Positions 57,160 through 64,000 of a stretch of DNA of 64,000 nt are shown one piece after another; position 1 is the first letter of the stretch; the number at the start of each line of letters is the position of its first letter. The notes beneath the pieces are model-generated. The model did not search any database. It had not been told where the DNA came from and saw only the letters and a program-made list of their open reading frames with translations. Source of the stretch: Bettongia penicillata ogilbyi. Its lineage: Eukaryota; Chordata; Mammalia; Diprotodontia; Potoroidae. Location: positions 16,341,941 to 16,405,940 of the forward strand of contig JAJHZJ010000413.1 in NCBI GenBank assembly GCA_023548195.1. Direction: 5' to 3'. The translations under genes were made by a program, and so were the position numbers.

Positions 57160-58545
57160 GCTTGCTGATGGTTTTAGGTATATACTGCTTACTATTTTAT
57201 GGAATGTTCCATTTATTCCTATGGTTTCCAGTGTTTTCAACAGGAATGGGTATTGTATTTTGTCATAAATTTTTTCTGCATCTATTGATATAATCATATA
57301 TTTTCTGTTAGTTTGGTTGTTGATATGATCAATGATGCTAACAGTTTTTTCTTATGTTGAATCAGCCCTGCTTTTCTGCTATAAATTCTACCTGATTATA
57401 ATGTATTATTCTTGTGATAAGTTGCTGTATTCTTGTTAATATCTTATTTAAATTTTTTCGCACCTATATTCATGAGACAAATTGGTCTATAATTTTCTTT
57501 CTCTGTTTTGGTTCTTCCTTAAGTATCAGAACATATTTGTATCATAAAAAGAATTTGGTAGGACTCCTTCCACAATTTTCCCATATAGTCTATAGAGTAT
57601 TGGGAATAACTGTTCTTTAAATGTTTGATTGAATTCACTTGTAAATCCATCTGGCCCTAGAGATTTTTTGCTAGGGAGTTCATTGATGTCTTATTAAATT
57701 TCCTTTTCTGAGATGGGTTTGTTTAAGCACTCAAATTTCATCTTCTGCTAATCTGGGCAACTTGTATTTTTTTAAAATAATCATTCATGTCATTTAGATT
57801 GTCAAATTTATGGGCATACAATTGGGCAGAATAATTTCTAATTATTGCTTTAATTTCCTCCTCATTGGAGGTTAGTTCACCCTTTTCATTTTTGATATTG
57901 GTAATTCGGTTTACTTCTTTCTTTTTTTAATTACATTGACCAAAGGTTTATTTTTTTTCATAAAACTAATTCTCAGTTTTATTTATTAGTTCAATAGTTT
58001 TCTTAATTTCAACTTTATTAATCTCTCATTTGGTTTTCAATATTTCTGATTTGATATTTACTTAGGGATTTTCAATTTGTTCTTTTTCTAGATTTTTCAT
58101 CTGCATGCCCAATTCATTGATCTCCTCTTTCTCTATTTTGTTCATGCAGGCATTCAAAGATATAAAACTTTCCCTAAGAACTTCTTTGGCAGTATCCCAT
58201 AAGATATGGTAGTTTGTCTCATTATGTCATTCTCTTGAATGAACTTGTTGATTGTTTCTTTGATTTAACCCATTCATTCTTTAGCATTAGATCACTAAGT
58301 TTCCAATTAATTTTTAGTCTGTCTTTCCATGACCTTTTATTACACATAATTTTATTACAGTATGATCTGAGAAGGATGTATTGACTTTTTCTGCCTTTCT
58401 ACACTGAACTGTGAGGTTTTTATGGCCTTCTACAGGTCAATTTTTGTATATGTGCCATGTACCTCTGAGAAAAAGGTATATTCCTTTCTCTCCTCATTCA
58501 ATTTTCTCTTTATTTTGCTTTTTTAAATATACTTGTTTTCTTCTT

Positions 58546-58899
58546 CAGTGTTGTGAACTGTATGCTTAAAAGGGGAGTATTGTCTCGGTATAATGCAATG
58601 TCATGATAATATTTTTTCCTAGTGCTCCTGGTTATTAAATAAAACTAAAAATTATGAAGAAAGCCCTCAAAGAATATTTCCATAGCCCTGGAAACTCTAT
58701 AAATTTAAGGATAAATGTGAGCTTGGAAGATTTCCCATGATATTTTATAGAGCTCTATTTTCTGCCATAGTCTCATCAATATTTTTTAACAATCAATGCT
58801 TTTTGTGTGGGAAGGAATGATTATGAGTGGCATCTTGGACTACTTTAGTTGACTACATAAAGTCAACATGAATCAAGTTTGCTATAACTGACAAAAATA
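58546..58899. other. No recognised feature
   Basis: AT-rich DNA upstream of the truncated L1. Confidence 0.4.
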
Positions 58900-59060
58900 G
58901 TAGATAAATGAATTAATAAAAACATTAAGTACTTATTATTGTATGCCAATCATTGTACTAATCATTAGGGATGCAAACATGAAAAGTTATAAAATACCTG
59001 CTTTAAAGAAGAACATCCTCTAAATGGGGAAGGCAACAAAAAATAAAGTTCAGCTGCAGG
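58900..59060 (+). repeat. Fragment of the unnamed old repeat
   Basis: ACTTATTATTGTATGCCAAT, CATTAGGGATGCAAACATGA and CATCCTCTAAATGGGGAAGG match the left end of the repeat at 44460. Confidence 0.45.
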
Positions 59061-59074
59061 ACAGAATTTTAAAA

Positions 59075-59345
59075 AAAGCACTCGTTTTTAACAACCTGAA
59101 ATCAGGAAGATGTCTCAGACATTTATTAGCTGCAGGATCCTAGCAAGGCACTTAATCTCTATTTCCTTCAGTTTCCTTAATGAAAAAAATGGAAATAATA
59201 ATAATAATGCCTGCTTTTAAGGGTTGTTGCAAGGTTCACATGAGATAAAGAAATGGGGGTTGTTGTGAGAATCAAATGAGATTGTATTTGTCAACAGTGC
59301 TTAGCATTGTACATGGTACATTGTAGGTATAATATAAATGCTTAG
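59075..59345 (+). repeat. MIR-type SINE relic
   Basis: ATCAGGAAGATGTCTCAGAC, CCTTCAGTTTCCTTAATGAA, GGTTGTTGCAAGGTTCACAT, then a second GGTTGTTGTGAGAATCAAAT and the ATAAATGCTTA end. The tail appears twice, so two SINEs may overlap. Confidence 0.6.
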
Positions 59346-59764
59346 CACTAAGTTGGGATTTGATGGAAACTAAAATGTCTAGATACAGCGCTGAGGAAGA
59401 AGTTCAATCCAATCATGGTGGATGACATGCTAAGGTAAAGATTAGGAAAAGGAAGGAAGCTGTGCTGCTAGCTGGATGATAGCATGTGGGAAAGGGAGTA
59501 ATGCACAATACTGCTAGAAAATAAAATTTCAGGTCAGTTGAAAAGCGAAGCTCATAATATTTAGCGTTGTCTGCTTTTGGAGAAGTGAATTTGACATCAC
59601 TGAAAATGTTCAAAGAAGTTAAGAAGTTTTGTTGATCATTTGTCAGTGATATTGTAAAAGGAATTAGTGTGTAAGAAATGATGGTCAAGGTGGACTCTAA
59701 AGTTCCAAATTGTAAGTCTGTGATTCAGAACTAACCTCATTAAAAAAAAAAAAAATTAACTATG

Positions 59765-59905
59765 TAGCTGCAAGAGACAACTGATGGCACAATGGGAATC
59801 ACACTAGCACTCCCAGAGTTGCTGTGAGGATCAATAAAAATATTTGTAAAGCACTTAGTACAGTTCTTGGAACACAGTAGACACTAATAAATGCTTTTCT
59901 TCTTC
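59765..59905 (+). repeat. MIR-type SINE relic, 3' part
   Basis: GTTGCTGTGAGGATCAATAA, TTGTAAAGCACTTAGTACAG, TAATAAATGCTTTTC in MIR order. Confidence 0.6.
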
Positions 59906-60684
59906 CTTCCAACAATGAAAGAATGGTGAAATTGGGTGTTAAATGAAAAATGAAATAATTATTGTATGAACTGTCTGCTTGTGTGAACTCTCTCAATGAA
60001 TAATTCTAGATGACTCAAGTGTTAACCTCAGGCAGTTCTGTAGACTACCTAAATAAATAAGATTGTTATTCTGGGTACTCGAAGATGATTCCTTAGGCAT
60101 CATTGAGGCGTTACATTCTCTATAGGTGACACTAAATTGCGTATGTATATGGGGGAATGTGGGGTGGAGATAGGAAGTATGGGACTAACTTTTTGTTGTA
60201 CGGATTATTCATAGAAATAATTAACTTTTTATAGTTGTGAGAGAATCATACATGAAGGTTGAATATGGGACAGTCTTCCTATAGGAACACATCTTTAAAA
60301 TTTAATTATAGGAAAATTATTCATGATATACACATTCTTATATCCCTCCATCTGCATGTTCTGAGGAACACATCTTTTGCTAAAAATGGTGGCAATTTCT
60401 ATTGCTAGAATAGCAATATTCTATTTCCTCAACATGCATGGAAGGTGAGTTGGCATGAACTAAGGAACTAAGAGAAATATCTATTCCCATGGGACATTTT
60501 CCCCCATATGTGTGAAAGGAAATTGTCAGGACAATAAATCATGCTTTTACATAAAACTATTTTGTCTTAGTATTTTCAAACTAATATGTTGGAGATGATG
60601 AAATGAAAAAATAAAACTTATTAAGTGATGAAAATGGGGATTAAAATTAAAATAATAGAATTCTTGCTTAAGGAGCTTACACTA
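59906..60684. other. No recognised feature
   Basis: AT-rich, no repeat or gene recognised. Confidence 0.4.
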
Positions 60685-61640
60685 TAATACTGTTGCTGTC
60701 CAGTCCTTCACTCCTGTCTGACTCTTAGTGACTCCATGGGCAATATAGCATGTGAAGCACTTCTATCCATTCTATCCAAGTTCATGCTCATTGTTTCCAT
60801 GATATTTTCTATCTCATTCTCTGTCCTCTCCTTTTTTTCTGCTTTTAGTCTTTCTAAACATCAGGGTCTTTTTCACTGAGTCCTGTCTTCTCACTATGTA
60901 GACAAAGTATTTAATCTTTAGCTTCAGTATTTCATCTTCCAGTGAACAGCTTGAATTAATCCCTTTAAATACTAAGGACTTTGACCCCCTTGCTGTGAAC
61001 AGTATTCTCAAAAGTCTTCTCCAGGTCCACAGCTTCAGTGTAGATTGTTTGGCCCTCAGTTTTTCTTATGGGTTAACTCTCACAGCCATACATTGCTACT
61101 GGAAAAACCATAGCTTTGACTATATGAACTTTTGTCAGCAAGATGATATCTCTTCTTTTTAGTGTGCTTTCCAGATTTACCATAGCTTTTTTTTCCCAGG
61201 AGATCAAAGGTCTTTTAATTCCATGTCTAGAGTTGCCATCTAAAGTGATTTTTGAGCCCAAGAATGTAAAATCTGATGCTGTTTTCGTGTCTTTTCCTTT
61301 GATTTGTTAGGAAGTGATGAAATTAGTTTTCAAGAATTTAGAATTTTTTTCAGGCTAAGCTTCAAGTCAGCTATTACACTCTCTTCTTTCACCCTCATCT
61401 CTTATTTGTTCTTCAGTTTCTGCCATTAGAGTGATATATACATATCTGAGATTGCTGATATATCTCCCATCATCTTTAATTCTAACTTTTGATTCATTTA
61501 ACCTGGCATTTTACATGGTATACTCTGCACATAAGTTATATAAATAAGGTAACAGTATGCATCCTTGTTATATTCCTTTTTTAATCCAGGATGAAACACT
61601 GTACGTGTAAGAAATGGTGGCCAGGGAAAGGGAGTTTCAG
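60685..61640 (-). mobile_element. BovB-type (RTE clade) LINE, 3' part
   Basis: The minus strand carries the BovB reverse-transcriptase C-terminal region (KAMVNLESTLKRRDIILLTK and VHIVKAMVFPVAMYGCES at 61073-61261) and the 3' end (plus strand TCTGACTCTTAGTGACTCCA then TGGG near 60716). Plus-strand TGCTACTGGAAAAACCATAG and TGATGCTGTTTTCGTGTCTT match BovB order. The frame is broken outside this window of 62 codons. The 3' terminus is shared with the SINEs at 4157 and 53958. Confidence 0.75.
61073..61261 (-). pseudogene. BovB-type RT fragment
   Basis: Sixty-two uninterrupted codons from the region downstream of the RT catalytic core, ending in MYGCES, a well-conserved BovB/RTE motif. The Met at the start is incidental. 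Confidence 0.65.
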
Positions 61641-63679
61641 TTTGGAGACTAAGTGGAGTAATGAACAGATTCATAAGGCAATCAATGGCCATATCCTTTC
61701 CAAAGGAAATGGAAGCATTTGATTACTGTTCCCAGAGCAAGAGGTGGAAAGGTACATGGTGTCAGGGTAATTAGTCAGGCAATCCACAAGAGTTAATTAA
61801 GGAGTTATCATGTGCTAGACACATATGCTAACATCTGGGGGTACAAAGAAAATGTGCTCAAGGATATCACGTTAACGGTACAATATTTCTCTTGGATGGA
61901 TGTGAAACATTAGGGTAGGCAAATATAGTGAGTTATGTGACTTTATAGCTCCTCAGTCAGGACAGTTGAATTCCAGGATAGAATTCCAAAGTTCAATGGA
62001 CTAGCTGCACACTTTTCTCTCCCGTCCCTGTTAATGCATCAGTATGCATATGGCATGTGTGTGTGTTTGCATGTTTGTGTGTATATGTGTGTGTGGGAGG
62101 GAATGATGACTGGAATTCTGACTCAGAATTTCTTCAAATTGAATAAAATTGGAGAAGAAAGACAAAATAATCTGAGAAAAAGAAGACAAAGCACCATACA
62201 GTGGTAGATACAGTCTATTCAATAGACATTCAGGGGGAGTTGATATTTTGTTTTCAGCTGGAGTTACAAGAGAGCATATCCTGATTCAGAGGCCTAACAA
62301 AAATAACAAACTATAAGATATAGCCAAAGATTACAGAACCATTTGTTGGAGCTGAGGAAAGAAAAATACAGAGGAGATGGGTGTTGGAAACACACACATA
62401 CTCATATACACCCCTATACACATACCTAGAAAGTACTGGTTTATATATTAATGCCTCAAATATTTTAAGCCTTTATCTCATATATGGAATAATTCTTTAT
62501 AACCCAGTCCTTAAATTATTGAAGGACCTTTTATATCATCAGTGGAGGTATCCCCTCTACTAATGCAGATCATGTTTTATGCCCTCATAGAGTATCTCCA
62601 GAATTATTGAAAATTTTCAAGAAATCATTATCCACTGCCCAACCTTTTGCTTAATGAGCCCCTCCAAGTTTATCTGGGCTAATCACCAGAAAATAAAGAG
62701 ACAAAAAGTCCATTATAAGACTGAAACTTGCAAACTTTCCATCTTAATAGGTTGGGTCGGTGTTGTTGCTCTGATAATTGAGCCTTTGAGAATACAGAAG
62801 CATCCCCTCACTACAACGAGGTATTATGTCAGTGGAAGAATGACTACAGCAAATAAAGAAGGTATTTTCTTTATCTACATTTTCACCTTGGAAGAGGGGT
62901 CTTCCACATGACAACTAGACTCCAAAAGAAAATCAGATGTCATGTCTTGGTTTATATGGAGTGAAAAATATCTGGACAACTACAGGATGTAGCATTGTAT
63001 TTTGAAAGGAAATCCCATTATCTTCCTATATTGTAGACAACTTGAATATAATTTTTTTATAGTTGAAAATGAAAATCATCAAAATAGCTACCTTTAAAAA
63101 AAACATGCATTTCCTTTTGAATCTGTTGGCATCACCACTGACAGATACTGCACAGAAATTCATTCCCTGAAGTTGAGTTCTCAGACAGCTGTCAAATGTT
63201 TTGAAAGCTATGGATTCACAGGAAGCATTCACTAGAAGAGCATGACCAGAAATTCTAATTACTGAGGTGGCCTCACACTCAGCTACAAGGCTGTTTAATG
63301 AATCAAAACACATCTACCGTTAACATCCTTTTTCCCTTTTTCAATGAATACTTGATATAAAGGCTTTCACAGTCAGATAAGGCATCAGCTCACTGAAATT
63401 ATCCAATCCACACCATCACATACATCCTATGTCAGTTCTTGGTCTTATACTTTGTTAAAATGTCAGAGTTAGAGTTGTACAATGTCTATTTAAATTGAAA
63501 ACCTTGGGTAAATTACACATGAAAAGTTTGCACTTCATTGATAGTATTATTAAGAAGCTATGATAATTAATGAGAAAAAGAAAATGCAAATGAAATACTG
63601 CCTACACCGTCACGATTTTCTAGAAATTAGTAGTAGACAAAAAACGAACACACTCTCAACATCACTTTTCACTTCCTTG
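61641..63679. other. Mostly no recognised feature
   Basis: 61790-61870 (GGAGTTATCATGTGCTAGAC, CATCTGGGGGTACAAAGAAA) is a scrap of the unnamed old repeat. 62057-62095 is TG-rich. The rest, including an 85-codon chance frame at 62654-62911, is unassigned. Confidence 0.4.
62057..62095. repeat. TG-rich simple repeat
   Basis: Interrupted TG run. Confidence 0.8.
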
Positions 63680-63800
63680 TTTGGCATAAATTTGGATAAG
63701 TTACACTTTCTCTGAGCTTCAGATTTCTCACTTGGAAAATAGGTGGGAGATGAAGGGATAGGGAAATTTTACAGTAAATGATCTTTAGGGTAAATTACAA
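63680..63800 (+). repeat. MIR-type SINE relic
   Basis: GGATAAGTTACACTTTCTCT, GAGCTTCAGATTTCTCACTT, GGAAAATAGGTGG is MIR core text. Confidence 0.5.
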
Positions 63801-64000
63801 TTCTACATTCCAATGTTCTTTCCCCTCATCTTTTTTCACTTTTGCTTATGTTGGAAGGACTTATAGTCCCAGGGTTTTGTGGCCATTCAGATTTACATAA
63901 CCATGGGGTTCTATTGTTTGCATACACATAGTGATACATGTACAGGTTACAAGTTAGCTTTGACTATCTGGAAGTCTATCAAGAACCAGGGCATTAATAA

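Larger units (their letters stand above)
54790..58500 (-). pseudogene. L1 ORF2 (endonuclease end, RT, C-terminal domain), broken
   Basis: From the 5' side: endonuclease end with SFSDH (58370), RT with ISIDAEKIYDKIQ (57260; catalytic Asp kept), [14 protein letters not shown] and [15 protein letters not shown] (56477-56761; FADD intact), [10 protein letters not shown], then WENWITLWWKLGID (55583-55909), SEKEIKAIYNHMKRC and LLIREVQIKT (55183-55386), and a C-terminus with PFDPTILLLGLYSKE and MEYYCAMRSDE (54790-55113). Between the SINE flanks at 55930 and 56260 the protein seems to skip roughly 70 codons, so a deletion accompanied or preceded that SINE. No complete product is possible. Confidence 0.8.
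54418..58545 (-). mobile_element. L1 LINE, 5'-truncated, with two nested SINEs
   Basis: The minus strand runs from the endonuclease end (about 58545) through RT and the C-terminus (54790) to a 3' UTR ending in an A-run at 54418. Recognisable ORF2 pieces are listed with the pseudogene entry. SINEs at 55938-56255 and 56811-57149 lie within ORF2, so they are younger. The frame is heavily broken. Confidence 0.8.

Noticed and set aside
1..64000. Search for host protein genes, tRNA genes or an endogenous retrovirus with gag/pol/env.
   Set aside because: No exon-like frames with conserved host domains, no intact tRNA apart from SINE heads, and no retroviral coding region was recognised. The LTR-like block at 5867-6366 stands alone.

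Overview
This window looks like intergenic DNA from a marsupial genome. It is AT-rich and CpG-poor. I find no host gene, exon series, tRNA, rRNA or CRISPR array. Nearly every long reading frame is either a retrotransposon protein or chance. The marsupial assignment rests on the repeat mix: ORF1-only half-L1 (HAL1-like) elements, degenerate L1, BovB and a second RTE-clade LINE, SINEs that carry the tails of those two LINEs, a CR1/L3-type relic, and many L2 and MIR-type relics. The exact species cannot be told from the sequence alone. Repeat family names come from recognition of sequence, not from a database search.

Layout. 1-2603: ORF1-only L1 relative (copy A, minus strand) with an intact 368-codon ORF1 and a CpG-rich 5' UTR; its 3' end lies outside the window. 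2.6-12.5 kb: L2 with a nested SINE, a duplicated LTR-like tail, an RTE fragment and degenerate L1. 12.5-15.3 kb: copy B, complete, with target-site duplications (TSDs) and an ORF1 broken by stops. 15.5-25.2 kb: MIR and L2 relics, a long unnamed old repeat and degenerate L1 ORF2. 25.4 kb: a 153-bp fold-back. 26.9-31.2 kb: L1 relic, an RTE LINE with its 5' part inverted, and copy D (old, minus). 33.2-35.9 kb: copy E, an old L1 that keeps ORF1, a long spacer and the start of ORF2. 36.2 kb: long GA tract. 38.07-38.81 kb: copy G, a 3' fragment inverted at its 5' side and bracketed by a perfect 15-bp TSD. 44.86-47.77 kb: copy C, full length, with an extra 80 bp of non-element DNA before the second TSD. 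48.4-49.5 kb: copy F. 51.9-53.6 kb: CR1/L3-type relic. 54.4-58.5 kb: L1 ORF2 relic holding two SINEs. 60.7-61.6 kb: BovB-type LINE.

How the parts work together. ORF1-only elements have no reverse transcriptase, so they must borrow L1 ORF2 protein in trans. Their A-tails, TTTT/AA-type sites and 11-18 bp TSDs fit that. Two SINE groups end in sequence shared with BovB or with the other RTE, which suggests each is moved by its own LINE. The most informative points are the 3' transduction in copy C, the two 5' inversions (one in an RTE element), copy E as a possible pre-deletion form of the ORF1-only family, and the locally duplicated LTR-like tail near 4.6 and 6.3 kb.
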